DNA from: Adiantum capillus-veneris
Taxonomy: Eukaryota > Streptophyta > Polypodiopsida > Polypodiales > Pteridaceae
Length of the DNA: 60,000 nt
Assembly: GCA_014529385.2 (NCBI GenBank)
Contig: CM043971.1
Coordinates: forward strand, 95,781,882-95,841,881
Direction: 5' to 3'
Below, piece after piece: positions 44,881-56,450 of the stretch. Numbering within the stretch: position 1 is the first letter of the stretch; each line of letters begins with the position of its first letter. The notes under the pieces were generated by a model, which saw nothing but the letters and a program-made list of their open reading frames with translations, had not been told where the DNA came from and did not search any database. The translations under genes were made by a program, and so were the position numbers.

Positions 44881-46130
44881 CCCACCCAATAGCTAGTGTC
44901 AGCTGTTATGATTACGGGCCTTCCACATTTGTAATCAACCTTCCTCAAGATAATAGCCTCGAGAAGCATCTGCTTTAGCTTCATGATAGCCTTTGTGTGA
45001 ACTTATTCCCAAACAAACCTCTTTCCTTTCCTTAGTAATTGATAAAGCACCTCTACAACATGAGCAAAATGTGGCAACCAAACAAGGTAGGACACACATG
45101 CACCCAGAAACCGACAAACTTCAGTAACTGAAGAGCATGTTTCCTTCATCTTTTGGTTAGCTTCAACTTTTGTTGGACTTGGTATTCTACCCTCTGGGAT
45201 GCACATATTCCCCACAATTAAGACCTCTTTAGCACCAAAAGTTGATTTTTGCCTTGAAAGTATTAACTTCCTCAAGCCTGGATAAAATAGCATCATAGTC
45301 AACAATATGTTTAAGCAACAAATTGTTGGCACCCCCTTTGATCTTTTACCTCACCTTTTGACCCTTCTTCACATCATTTAATTGCTAGATCATCAATGAA
45401 AGGCAGAGTAACATGAAGAATAAAGTTTCTTAATACCTTATTCATGACATTCATCATATGAGCTACAAAATTAGTAGCACCCTACGGTAGAGTGCACATC
45501 CTTACAAAACCAAGAGGAGTGCGCATCATAGTAAGATCCCTACTCTCCAAAGCTAACTAAAATTGATCGTATCCAAAGTAAAGATCACCCATGGATTAAA
45601 TAGATCTACTTGCAAAGGCCTCAAAAAATTCATCCACAAGTAGGCCAGTACCCACATTGCGGGTTGTTACCTTGTTAACCGACCTGCATGTCCTGTATGA
45701 TCCTTAAAGTACCATTTTTCTTCAGAACACTGAACCATCAGTTGGAGTATGGCACACATGATTGCTCCAAAATTCCCATTTGTATCTTCTCATTTAGAAA
45801 ATTGATAAGCTTTGGCAAGTGAGCTTTAGGAACTGGAATGGGGTGTAAGCTCCATGGCATGTGAGGAACAATGAATATTACCATAGGTGAAACAACAATT
45901 GGATCCACACACCCAGCCTCATCCGGCTCAAAAGCAAAATCTTTACCGTGTTTTTTGAGAATACCTTGAAAGCACTTGATTTTCTCTTTGTTGAGGAAAC
46001 CATCTTCCCCAATCTTCAGCTATTGCAATGTCTCCTTAGTGAATCTATGCCCAATGTTTGAATTCCTAAGCATAGGTTGTCGAGAAGCGTCTTTGATCAC
46101 CCCATCACTTACTTCTAGTAGAGGTGTAGC
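44881..46130 (-). pseudogene. Family A reverse transcriptase and start of RNase H, degenerate
   Basis: Read on the - strand from about 46130, the RT region includes FIVPHMPWSLHPIPVPKA near 45870, LEQSCVPYSNWWFSV and LKKNGTLRIIQDM near 45760. Several stops follow. The conserved end of RT is at 45332-45003 (LSRQKSTFGAKEVLIVG, then PSPTKVEA and VTEVCRFLGACVSYL). The RNase H start RPVIITADTSYWVG lies at 44885-44930, where TAD is the first catalytic Asp. It is cut at 44881 by the element to the left. The RT catalytic YxDD region is garbled, so the enzyme is dead. RT precedes RNase H and integrase, so this is a Ty3-type order, not Copia. Confidence 0.8.
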
Positions 46131-47020
46131 CACTGGTCTCACTGTCTTTGCAACAGTTTTGTACTTTGTCTCTACCTATGCTTCAATTGCTTTACCCAAG
46201 TCATTCTCAATATGCATAAGTGCCTCATATATATCCAGTCCTTCGTAGATGTCCATTGAGTGCACTTTAACAACTTCAGTTCCACTTTGTAACTTGTATT
46301 TCCTGATATCCACAAGCTTTGAAATAGTTTCAACATAAGAAATCTCTTTGAAGATCCCAAAAATCACATCATCTGGTTCAAGCACATCACACCCCTGCAA
46401 TCCACTTTGAATACTTGAAACATATCGTTTCTCCCACTTAGGTAAATCATTCATTTTTTTGTAAGATAATGAACCCTTAGATGTCAATCCCCAAATTTTT
46501 GAAGAGAAGGTTTCTCTTTGTAATAGCTTTTCCTCACTTGTATCACCATAGTCCCACTTTATAGTGGCACCCCAAGAAAATCCTCTGCAAACCTGTGTTT
46601 TTTGAGCTCTTTGTGTATCTTTGGCATTTGACGATCACATAAACTATCCATGTTCCTCGCATGATCAACACATACAATCAAAACTTGAATCGCTTTCTTA
46701 CCATCTCGGCTCCGAACCCTGTTATAGACCGAGCCATCATCTAGCACCTTGGTTTCCATTTTTACAACTATAATGTAGGGCTATCCCAAAATTAGTGGGT
46801 GGGAGGAATTCTCCTGTATAAAGAATTTTTTCTCATCACCGACATCCCCAATAGTTACCTTGACATTTGCACATGCACCATAAAGATTGCCTAGAAGCAT
46901 GTTGGTAGCTCGTATCCGCCAACCATGGTCCACATCAATAGGCCACTTCCCCTTCTGGTGCAAGCTTTTTTCCATGTTATTGAATCCTAACCATGGTCTA
47001 TAAGTGCTAAGACCGGCTCC
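46131..47020 (-). pseudogene. Family A aspartic protease and linker, degenerate
   Basis: On the - strand the active-site-like ALIDHG lies near 46995. It is followed, after a frame break, by the frame 46975-46781 with KWPIDVDHGWRIRATNMLLG, GACANVKVTIGDV and SSHPLILG, the strand that closes a retropepsin fold. The protease should cut the polyprotein into gag, RT and integrase. The expected D-T/S-G reads D-H-G. The linker to RT continues at 46759-46559 and 46487-46176 with short frames (METKVLDDGSVYNRVRSRDG). Confidence 0.7.
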
Positions 47021-48990
47021 TAAATGCGGTCAAGCTTTATCACAGTTTTTGTCATCGCTCTTGCCCAATGAGTCCTTGAAAAATGACTCCTAGGTATAAT
47101 TTCACTCTCTTCCTCATCATTGAAATGCACATTTCCTACCTCGCCTACAATTGGGTTTGAAACCACCAAAGACCTTGACTCTTCATCTTCAAGATCTTCA
47201 AATTCCTCTTCACAATCATCTAGAATTGCTTCAATGTGTCAAATCATCTTGATTCTTGCTCCTTCTCACTTGGTATATGCCACCTCCTATTGATAATATC
47301 AATGATCTCCTCATGGAACTCGCGCTTGTCAATTCCCAAAATTTCACCCAATGTGAGCTCCACTTTACTATTTAGGATAAACTCTTCAAAAACTTTCTTT
47401 AGAACTATAGCCAATTCAATATCAAATTTAAGCTTATATGAGGGTCCCTTGGGCTTACCTTGCTTTTTTTACTTTGGTGCTTCCTCCATAAACACTTTGG
47501 GAGCATGCTTATGAGCAGGCCCTTCCTCTTTCTTGCTACTGGATCTTTTCTCCCTTTCGGATGTCCCTGGAACTTCTTCCTCCCTTTTCCTCTTTTCTTC
47601 AACCATAGCCTCATTAGCTTGAGACTTAGTAATAAATGCATATATTGAGAGGGAATCCACCTTATGTTTTCTCGAATAGAATTCCCTACTTGTCATAGTT
47701 TCCCATAAGTTACCTTACCTACTTCTGCTATCTTCAAAGCATAAGGCCACAATTGGCCCTTTGCACTTGTACCATCATCATCTCCCTTTTCGTGAACCTA
47801 TAGCCTATATGTATCTACTTCCACAAGAGAAACGTTATGTTGTACTAGGCTTTTCATGCCGCCCCTAACAAAGTTCAAGCAGAGCATATCACCTGTTTCC
47901 CTGAGGTGAATCTTCTTGTCCTTCCAGAAAACCACGTTCCTTTTATAAGCTTTATCAAACTCATCACACTCCTTTTGTAAGATTTACCAAATTTCAAGCA
48001 GAGCATCTCACTTGTTCCCCTGAGGTGAATTTTCTTATCCTTCTAGAAAACCACATTCCTTTTGTAAGCTTTATAAAACTCATCACACTCCTTAACATAT
48101 CTATGGTCTTCATTGTTGCACCACGTGCATGGATCAATGTCCCAATTTTTCCATGGAGGTTTTTCCTTAGGCTTGGAAGAGAAACACTTTGCAGATAATC
48201 CTTCAAATTTTACAGTTTTTAAATTCAAATTTAATTCTTGAATACCTTTCACTAGTTCATCCAGACCCGACTCCTCCACTTGGGTATTGTTGAGGATGAT
48301 TTCTCCTTAGTTTCCTCTTCCACAACATCCATGACATCAGCCACAATCAGCTTGTCAACCCTCATTTACCATTTCACGATCATATTCACCGCTTCAGTGA
48401 CTATCTTCCAATCAAAGATTAAGCCCAATTCACCAATTGAATCTTCCAACAATTGTACCAATCTCTTCTGAATCCGTAGATCAATAGCCTAAGTAAATAA
48501 TTCAATCTGATGATCCTTCATCAAATACTGCTCTGTCGAGGATAATTGATCAAATTTCTTCTCAAATTCATTTAGCAGCTCTCATGCAGATAAGTTTTTA
48601 TTCTTCTTCTGCACCCACTTCATGAAGCTTTGCCTAGTTACCCTCTGAGAATCTTCAAGAAAATATTCCTCTTGCAGTGCCTTCTTAAACTCTTGCCAAT
48701 CTGGTACATGAATGTCTTTAATACGAGCCCTAAGTTCAGGCACTGCAATTATGTGAAACCCTTCAATTTCATTTCAATCTTCAATCCCATTATCTTCCAT
48801 TGCCTGCTCGTAGATATTGCAAAATATTCTAATATCCCGGCCTTCAAACCGCTGTAGTTTATCTATGACTCTCTGCCCAGCTCTACAAATACGCTCTTGT
48901 AGATTATGTTGTTGTTGAGAAGCCTTTTTTTGTTGGATATAAGCCGCAAACTATTGCATCATATGTTGCATGACTATCTCCTACAATGTA
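47021..48990 (-). pseudogene. Family A gag with zinc knuckle, degenerate
   Basis: The capsid-like part reads on the - strand from about 48960 to 48300 (VIDKLQRFEGRDI near 48860, PELRARIKDIHVPDWQEFK near 48720, KWVQKKNKN near 48610). A zinc knuckle lies at 48085-48129: CTWCNNEDHRYVKEC, a C-x2-C-x4-H-x5-C form with one residue more than the usual last spacing. Downstream is a Lys/Glu-rich linker (EREKRSSSKKEEG near 47560) and then the protease. Gag packages the element RNA. Stops and a 119 bp internal duplication (47874-48111) break it. Confidence 0.7.
47874..48111. repeat. 119 bp tandem duplication inside family A gag
   Basis: TTCAAGCAGAGCATATCACC... at 47874 and TTCAAGCAGAGCATCTCACT... at 47993 start two copies that run through AAAACTCATCACACTCCTT. 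They cover the codons just after the zinc knuckle and are diverged by about 10%. Confidence 0.8.
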
Positions 48991-49032
48991 GACATCTTCT
49001 TCAAGAGAAATTTTCTAGCCCGGGTAAATTTT

Positions 49033-49047
49033 GCATCAGGTTCACCA
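49033..49047 (-). promoter_or_regulatory. Primer binding site of family A element
   Basis: On the - strand TGGTGAACCTGATGC follows the LTR end (...CCCCGACA) after three bases. A tRNA ending in GGTTCACCA would pair with the first nine bases. I cannot name the tRNA. Confidence 0.55.
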
Positions 49048-49050
49048 AGT

Positions 49051-50870
49051 TGTCGGGGATGATTTGGTTCAAAAGGTGAACTGATGCACGTTTGTCAAGG
49101 AGTGTTGCTGACAGCACCATTAACTCAATTAATTGCAGATTAAGGAGTTTAGGTTCCCTTTTCAAAAGCTAGGCCAAATTAATTTAGCATTTACTGAGTT
49201 CGAGCATTCATGGATGCTTGGTGTTGATAATTTTCATGCTTTTTATGATGTCAAAGAAGAAAAAAATATAAAATATTATCATATGCTTCCTTTGCTTACA
49301 AAAAATCCTCCTTGCTCACCTCCTTGCACCGAAAACCCCTTGGTGCAAAAGACAACTCCTTTGCACGCAAAAGGAAACCCTCCTCCTATTTGAAAAGAAC
49401 TCCTGCTCAAACTCCCTCTCTTGATCGCCAAGGAAAGTCCCCTCCTTTGTCGAGGGATCTCTCCTCTTGCTTGTAAAAAAAAAAACGCTCTCCAAGGTCT
49501 CTCTTTTCACCTCTCTTCCTCCCAAAGAAAAAGATTGTCCCTCTAGTGTGGGGAAATCCCCTCATATAGGCCTCCCCTTTTTCTTGAGTTTTTCACCCTA
49601 TTCTTCCTTTGACCAGCATGTGAAGACTGCATATTTTAGGTACTAGCTTCAGCTTCAAGCTATGCGTACACAAGCGCTCTTGGATGGGGCATCGACGATG
49701 CCACCAATGCTCTCCCACTTAGCTTTCAAAAGAGATTTGGCACGGGAGGAGGCCCTTAATATGACACTTTAGCATCGCATATGACTGCCCACTGGCCACT
49801 TTTTCCTAGCGAACGGTCCCCGTCGTCTTCAAAATTGGCACTAGTGCCTCCTAGAAATGCCTCAAGGTCGTTGACTAACACCCACAACAACGCCAAGCAG
49901 TGTCACCATAGCCAACCGAGCTCATCAAGCTCTCTCTCCACTCACATGTCCGCATTGGATAGCATTCCTACCTTTATAGACTTCCCCTCGGAGACTCAGA
50001 CGGCGTATGTGGGTTCTTTCTCCCCCCCTTCCTACCACATGGCATCATTTACCAACTTGCCCCTCCAAAGGTTCCAAAATTACTTTAGCCTAGCATAAAC
50101 CTACATTCCCACTACTTTCAAGCCCTACCAAATGGTGCTTGGTGATCTGGTGACCAAGCCAAAAATTCCTATTGAAAATTCCCATCATCCAATTCAATCC
50201 GCTCAGTTTTTTCTACCTTCTAACCTTTTTGGACCTACCAACCAAAGCAACCAAACCATGAAAAGTCATCTGGCACCTCACTGTTAATAACTGACGTCGA
50301 CTACAATTCGCATTATCTTGTCAATCTTGATTCCTATTGTCATGCTTTCAATTCCTATTGACTTCATTTAGTTCATACCACATTTCAAAACTTGGTCAAA
50401 ACCCAAAAACGCGATGGCACACTAACCGAGGCGACCAACCTGACAAACTTCAACTAGCAATATCTTGGCAACCGGAGCTCCGATTCCCAATTCATAAAAG
50501 ACCGGCATGCTCCACAAGATGATCACTTCATTCCCGTGCACGTACTTCATCCCTAATCCCTCATATACATTTGCCCATCCCGGTACAAATTTGCAATCAA
50601 GCCCAATTTCAAACTAGCATAGCTTCTTCACCATAGCTCCTATTGACGAGCTGTAAAGCCGGGCCCGTAGAGCACCTTGAGTCTATAAACTCCCATTTGT
50701 GATCACTTCAACTATTATATTTTTTAGCATTAATCAAGACAACTTTTGCCCCTTGGAAGCCGCATATGGCATACATCCATCATAAAATTAGCTTGTTATA
50801 AGGCCCTGACCTCTAGTTACCAACTATGTAGACTTCAATCAAGCACAATGAACATCTTTCATGGAAGCGG
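49051..50870 (-). repeat. Family A LTR, right copy (5' LTR in element orientation)
   Basis: 1.82 kb, aligning with 3121-4945. On the + strand it starts TGTCGGGGATGATTTGG and runs to ATGGAAGCGG at 50870. There the last 16 bases seen in other copies (AGCTGCATGAGATACA) are missing and element B begins. It is adjacent to the primer binding site and gag, so it is the 5' LTR. It contains an open frame at 49133-49393 that resembles the frame at 3334-3726 in the left LTR; both are antisense to the element. Confidence 0.75.
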
Positions 50871-52075
50871 TGTCAAGAATTTTTTGGATGAAGATAAAGT
50901 CACTAATCCATCCCAAAAAGCTTTCCCAGTAGCCTCATGTATATATGTGTACATAGCCCTGCAAGTTTTGAAAGTGACCTTGTAAAAATTCATGTAGAAA
51001 GGTGTGATTTTTCCAACCTTGAATGCTGATGTTTTGGTTTGTTTGAGACTCCAAAATATGGTTTTAATAAGGTTTTTTAGCCGTGCTTAACAGCTTGTGA
51101 ATCAGACTTGTACATCATGAATTACGAGCATCTGAAGCGGGCGGTCTCAACTTAGAAGGTGATTGCGGGTGCATGCGAGAAGGGCAACTAGGCCAACTTG
51201 GGGGTCTAAGATTAGAAATGCTGAATTTTTATATTTTTCGAGATAGCCGAGGTGATGGGCTTTGAGTTGTGTGTTACGGTGCGTCATTCGCTTACCGGAG
51301 CAGCCAGGTATGCCTCGGGGAAAATTGTCCGAGAAGTTGGGGAGGTGGGAGGATGGTGCCAAGTCGCAATGGAGTAATGCCACATGGGGGGGAGAAAGTG
51401 GAAATTGGAGGGTATAAGGGGGGAGTGGGTACCCCCTAAGGGTGTATCAAAGGAGCTAATGGAGCTTCTTGGCCTTGCTTGTGAGGGCTCGTGGACTTTG
51501 GGGCAGAGAGGGGGCGCCATTTTCAATCCACACCAGCTGCCCAGGCACCTGCCCACTTTTTTGGTCCATCGGACATCCCCTTTCCCCACTTGCCTTGGTC
51601 AAAAAGTGGCCGACAACTCATTTTTTACCCAAAAAAGGCCAAAATTGGACCAATTAAAAGGTGCCCAAGGAGAGAACCATGTCGGCTAAGAAGAGAGAGA
51701 AAAATCCCTTGGGATAAGATCCAAAAAATCCCCCTTTTAATAGCTGCAATTCCCTGCACACCTTTTTCCCTAACAGAGACTAGCTTTTTTGGAGCTTTTG
51801 AGAGAGACCCCATCTTCGAAAGCTTGTAACTCTCTCGTCTAGTGTCGGAATTAAGCATGTGGATACTCTACGAAGGTCTACACAACACAAGATTCATCTT
51901 TATGGTCTTGGATTTCATCAATTTTGATCATGGTTTGGGTTAGGACTGTTTTCCGTCCGACTCTACAGTTGTTCGACATAGGTGTTTGCCGCAGTTTTGT
52001 GGTGTTTCTTTCCGATAGTGTGGTGTGTGCAAGTCTATAGGGGTTCTATTTCTCCTTCTTGTTTGCATGCTAACA
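50871..52075 (+). repeat. Element B 5' LTR
   Basis: About 1.2 kb, starting TGTCAAGAATTTTTTGGATG and ending TTGCATGCTAACA. It aligns with 57632-58883 at about 90% by eye. A TATA-like TGTATATATG lies at 50937. Several open frames (51284-51829) are non-coding LTR sequence, and the same frames occur in the other LTR. Relative to the 3' LTR it lacks about 55 bp near 51325. Confidence 0.85.
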
Positions 52076-52078
52076 TTA

Positions 52079-52100
52079 TTTTGGTGCCCCCACTGAGGGG
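52079..52100 (+). promoter_or_regulatory. Candidate primer binding site of element B
   Basis: TTTTGGTGCCCCCACTGAGG begins a few bases after the LTR end. TGGTGCCCCCA is the expected style of a tRNA 3'-end complement, but the tRNA is not identified. The leader 52100-52387 shows no coding. Confidence 0.5.
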
Positions 52101-52387
52101 CAAGTGCTCCTATGCTCCAATTCCTGTGAAATATGTCTATTCTGCAGGCAGTGAATGTAAAAGGGATGTGGGTCCTTATGGACAACCGCCTATGTATGTG
52201 AAAATTGTGGACAACACTTGAGGTGGTCGTATAATTGGATTGCATCCTTTGGAGGGTCTTGAGGTTTTGTGAAGCCGAGCACTAGGGGGCGGGTTACCCA
52301 GTGTGAGGTGGATTAGGTACTGGAGCGATCCATCGGCATCCCTTGAGTTTTCAACGTCACATGTAAGTGTTTTCGTGGCAATCAAAC

Positions 52388-53542
52388 ATGGCAGACGAGT
52401 TCCCACAGTTTCATGGATTGCCTAATGAAAATGCGCAGGCATTTATTGAAAAGTTGAAAGTCAATTGCTTACTGCGCAATATACTAGACCAAGCTATATT
52501 GTTGCGACTGCTGCAATATAGTTTACAGGATGACGCAAAAGTTTGGTTACACAATTTTGAGGAATTGATGCAGGCACAAAACCCAGGGGTGGTTTTGGAC
52601 TACAATCATGTGAAGCAAGCTTTCCTAGCACAATACCGATCCATTGAAGTACCAGATGAAGTTTGGCATGAAATTGTGGGATACACTCAAAGGGCTAATC
52701 AAAGTGTTGATGATTTTTTCATGCACTTCACCCGTTTATGGAATAAATGGGGCCAAGCTTTGGGAAACAAGATTCCTCCATCCATGTTAAAGAAGGACCA
52801 TTTTGTGGCAAACCTAAAAGAAAGCTTCAAAGTTGAGCTGAAAAGGCCCAACACCTTCGAGGAGGCAGTCGCCATTGCGAGAGAGAAAGAATGGAAAGCT
52901 CAAAGGCTTAATGAATACGAGAAAGCGATCCCTGAGCAAAATAACGGTAGCCAAAAGGAGGAGAATCAGGCTGAAGCTGGAGGCCAACCTGTTCAAAGGA
53001 CTGCTAGTACTCAACAGTTACAATGAAATATGCAAGACATGATGGCCATGATGCAAGAATTACGACTCAGTGTGCTTGGTGGTGGAGGTGGTTGTGGTCG
53101 TGGATGCGGTAGAGGGATGGCTCAGGCATGTGAAGCTCATCCTAATGCTAACCAGGGTCGTGGGCAAGGTGGTTCTGAGCCGCAGAGGAGGTTTATTCCT
53201 ACTTGTTATAATTGTGGTGAGCTTGGTCACATCAACACTTATTGTCCAAAGCCAACAAGGATGGGAGGGGATATGTTTCAACTTCCTCAACAGATTCCTA
53301 ATAGAGCAAATGATTATGCATTGGATATACGGGGAGATCAAGGTACTGGACAGGAAAATCAAGCCTCAACCTCTGGTGTTCATGTGGGTATTGTGCGGAT
53401 AGAAAAGAAAGACGCAGATGTGTTTCCAGTAGGCAAAAGAGAGAGGGAAGGCTATGCAGCACTAGGGCCTAGTAGAAAGAAAGGAAAGGACAAGGAGGGT
53501 GAAGATGCAAAAGCCAAGAGAAAGAGAAAGCCTCGTAGATGA
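52388..53542 (+). pseudogene. Element B gag with zinc knuckle (one in-frame stop)
   Basis: The start ATG GCA GAC GAG at 52388 is chosen because the capsid-like sequence begins there (MADEFPQFHGLPNENAQAF). The Retrotrans_gag-type block follows: LLQYSLQDDAKVWLHNFEEL, then VKQAFLAQYRSIEVPDEVW and SVDDFFMHFTRLWNKWG. A TGA at 53024 interrupts the frame, which resumes in phase at 53030. A Gly/Arg-rich stretch at 53080-53120 and a CCHC knuckle CYNCGELGHINTYC (53207-53248) complete the protein. The tail is Lys-rich. Its role is capsid formation and RNA packaging. Stops at 53540 and 53636 lie in frame before the protease. Confidence 0.85.
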
Positions 53543-54137
53543 TTTGAAGTGGCAGATTTGCCTTTTGGAGAAGGCCAAACAGCTTACAGCTTAAAGGAAG
53601 ACCTCATTGGGAGGAAAGTAGATTGTACTTTTGGATAGCTAATGCATATGGTGCCCAAACTTAAAAGGCCATGGAAGGCATTAGTGAATCCAGAGAAAGA
53701 GCCGAAGCATGGACAAGTTAGAGTGTTGTCCGTGGGAGATTTACCCGACATCTGTCCTGTGGTGAACGCTTGGCACAAAGGTGTGGGCATGGGAGAAGCC
53801 TACATTGACGGAGGTGCTCAAGTTTGTGTGATCACACAGTCATGTGTCGAGAGACTGGGTCTCATTACATGCGGGAGCTCTGGGTTTCGAATTCGACTAG
53901 CAAACCATGCCAAAAGTGAAATCTTTGGGAATGATCAAGAATTTGGAAGTCAAAGTCTTTAACGTGAAGGTTATGGTGAACTTTCATGTTATGCTAGTTG
54001 GTCTGGGAGCCTTCCCTCTCATTTTGGGACGACCTTGGTTGAGAGTTGTTGGTGCCGTGCAAGATTGGCGCAAGGGCACAATCGTGGTGCATGACAAGAA
54101 GGGTGAAAAGAGAGTGTTTGATATGACTACAAAATAG
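53543..54137 (+). pseudogene. Element B aspartic protease (frameshifted)
   Basis: In phase with gag after two stops: GEAYIDGGAQVCVITQSCVE holds the active-site triplet D-G-G, which some plant Ty3 families show in place of D-T/S-G. The frame shifts by one near 53920-53950 and continues with VMLVGLGAFPLILGRPWLR, the closing ILGRPWL strand of the fold, then VVGAVQDWRKGTIVV. It ends with a TAG at 54137. Confidence 0.8.
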
Positions 54138-55228
54138 CCTATGGCACTTGAAGATGTGAGTGAGATTGATGAGTCCGAAACTACCAGTGATGATAGCTTT
54201 GAGGACTCAGAAGTGTTGCAAATATCAGGGAACATATATGCTTCAAGCCGTTTAGAGCAACTTGAAGAGTTAATGCAACCTAAGCAGGAACTGCTAGAGA
54301 AGAAAGAGTTGATCCAAAATATGTTAAGTACTGATCTGACACAAGGAGAAAGAAAAGAGTACCTAGCAATGTTGGACAGGTTTCCAAATCTTTTTATTAC
54401 CTCATATCAGGAAATAAGGGGTTTTGTTGGGGATCCTATGAAGATCGATCTAGTTGAAGGGGCAAAGCCAATGCGGCAGAAACTAAGAAGGATGGGTAAG
54501 GAACAATGAATTCTTTAAAGGAAGAAGTGGATAAGATTTTGGATGCAGGGTTCATTGTGCCAGTGGATAATGTTGAATGGGTGAGCCCCGTGGTAGTCAC
54601 CCCAAAGAAAGATGGGCATTGGAGAGTTTGTGTTGATTACAAGCCACTAAATGCGGTGATTAAGAAAGATCCTTACCCTTTTCCTTTTATTGATCAATTG
54701 TTAGATGCAGTGGCTGGTTGTGACAGATACAATGTCTATGATGGGTATTCAGGATACTTTCAGCTTATCCTTGCTCCTGAAGACCGGAAAAAGACTACTT
54801 TTATCATGCCTTGGGGTTGTTTCTGCTTTTGTTGCCTTCCTTTTGGGATGACAAATGGGCTAGGAGCCTTTGAAAGAAAAGTAGATTCGGTCCTTACCCC
54901 GTTCCTTGGGAAGTTTGTCAAAGGGTTCATAGATGATTTCTGCGTATACAGTTCAAGGAAAGAGCATGTTCAAAATCTTGAAATGACTTTTGCTAGGTAT
55001 GATGAATGCGAAGGTCAGCTAAACCCTAAAAAAATGTCATTTGGCACAGCCACGGGTGAAGCTTCTTGGGCATGTTATTTCAGAAAATGGGATTGAAGCA
55101 GATCCAGATAAAGTGGAGGCTTTGCTATTACTGTCATCTCCAAAAGATACTAGACAGTTGGCCACTTTCATACAAAAAGTTAAATATTTTTCTCGCTTCA
55201 TACCCTTGGCATCGTAGCTATTATATCC
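54138..55228 (+). pseudogene. Element B reverse transcriptase (frameshifted)
   Basis: A linker at 54141-54509 is rich in acid residues. RT proper begins in another frame at 54506: ILDAGFIVPVDNVEWVSPVV, VTPKKDGHWRVCVDYKPLNA, DGYSGYFQLILAPEDRKKT, CLPFGMTNGLGAFERKVD, and the catalytic block KGFIDDFCVYSS. The F-x-D-D form in place of Y-x-D-D is common in Ty3 elements. The thumb (QLNPKKMSFGTATGE) shifts frame near 55040 and continues at 55066. Two frameshifts at least, so no functional enzyme. It copies element RNA into cDNA in the virus-like particle. Confidence 0.88.
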
Positions 55229-55229
55229 A

Positions 55230-56450
55230 TTGCAGCAAACAGTCAAGAATGATCCCTTGGAATGGTCTCATGACTGTGACGAGGTTTTTGACATAGCTAA
55301 AGAGGTTTTGAGTACACTTCCCATTATGCAGGCTCTTGATAGGGAAAAGGAGTTTTATGTCAACCCATCAGTGGGAGATGATCCTATCAGGGCTATGTTA
55401 TTGCAAAGGGGGAAAGAATCTCAGTATATGAAGCATGTTCATTATGCTAGCAGAGTAAAGACTCCTCATGAAAGAGATTTTTTAGAAATTGAATTGGTGA
55501 TGACCAGTATGGTTTATGCTTGCAGACGATTTAGACACTACTTGTTGCAAAAGTCATTCCCTTTCCTCACCAGTTATTCATTGCTTCCGCAGCTGTTCAA
55601 TAATGCAAATATATCAAAAACAGTGATGAAATGGGTTATTGAGCTTCAAGAGTTTCAGTTCACGTTTTTGGTAGAGGAAAGTACTCGGACTACCCTAGCA
55701 GATATTCTCACTTATAAGGATACTCCAGTTTTGGTTAAAGAAGAGGTGGTGCGAAAGAAAGAATTCGGGACTCTTGCCATCCCTAATGCTTCACTGTTAT
55801 ATTTTGATGGTTCTTATCAAAGAAGTCATGATGCTGCTTCAGGAGGCATTGTTATTTATGATTCCCAAGGGAAGCTTATGAGAAAGCAAGGACTGAAACT
55901 TGATGCCAAAAGTAACAATGAAGCAGAATACATGGCTCTTGAAGGTGGTTTGCATACTTGCATACAATTGGGAATTACACGCTTGCAAATCAAAGGAGAT
56001 GCTTTGTTGGTTGTGAAGCAAGTGTTGGGAGTATGGAAGAATAAAAACCCCAAATTGAAAAATTTATGCTTCAAAGTGAAAGCGTTGCTTAATAAGCTTG
56101 AAGCATGGAGTTTGCAGCATATTGAGAGGTCTCTAAATGAAGAAGCTCATGATGTTGCCCAAGAGATGATCACTTGTGTGTTTGTGGTAAAGGCAGATGC
56201 CCCTTTATATCATGGGAGGGAAATCTTATCAAAGGAAGCGGATTTTCTATTGGCAGGTGTTCTACGTGAAGGTTTACTATCTTCTAAAAAGTATGCATTC
56301 ATAAGAAAAGCCAGGAAATATAAAATGCTTGATGATGTGCTTTACATGAAAGGAGGTGATTTGGTTTTGCGTCGTGTAACTTGGAAAGAGAAATTTACAA
56401 AATTCTGGAAGAAAATCATGAGGGGTCTTGTGGAGTCCATTTTGCTATGA
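55230..56450 (+). pseudogene. Element B dual RNase H: degenerate Ty3 RNase H plus additional aRNH domain
   Basis: An open frame of 406 codons. First domain (about residues 20-130): ALDREKEFYVNPSVGDDPIR, then HERDFLEIELVMTSMVYACR. The catalytic TD of the usual TDAS block is replaced by VNPS, so this RNase H looks inactive. Second domain (about residues 190-315): LLYFDGSYQRSHDAASGGIV, SNNEAEYMALEGGL, IKGDALLVVKQVLGVW and NEEAHDVAQEMI. The acidic residues in FDGS, NEAEY, KGDAL and AHDVA fit an intact D-E-D-D set. An extra archaeal/plant-type RNase H after RT is the hallmark of the Tat lineage (Ogre, Retand and relatives). After residue 330 the frame enters the integrase N-terminal region and is lost by a frameshift near 56385-56400. 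Confidence 0.85.

Noticed and set aside
51284-51829. Overlapping frames of about 100 codons in element B LTRs (also 57999-58666)
   Set aside because: They lie on both strands of the LTR, recur in both LTR copies and have no recognisable domain.
53060-53402. Frames opposite or out of phase with element B gag
   Set aside because: Shadows of the Gly/Arg-rich gag reading frame and zinc knuckle.
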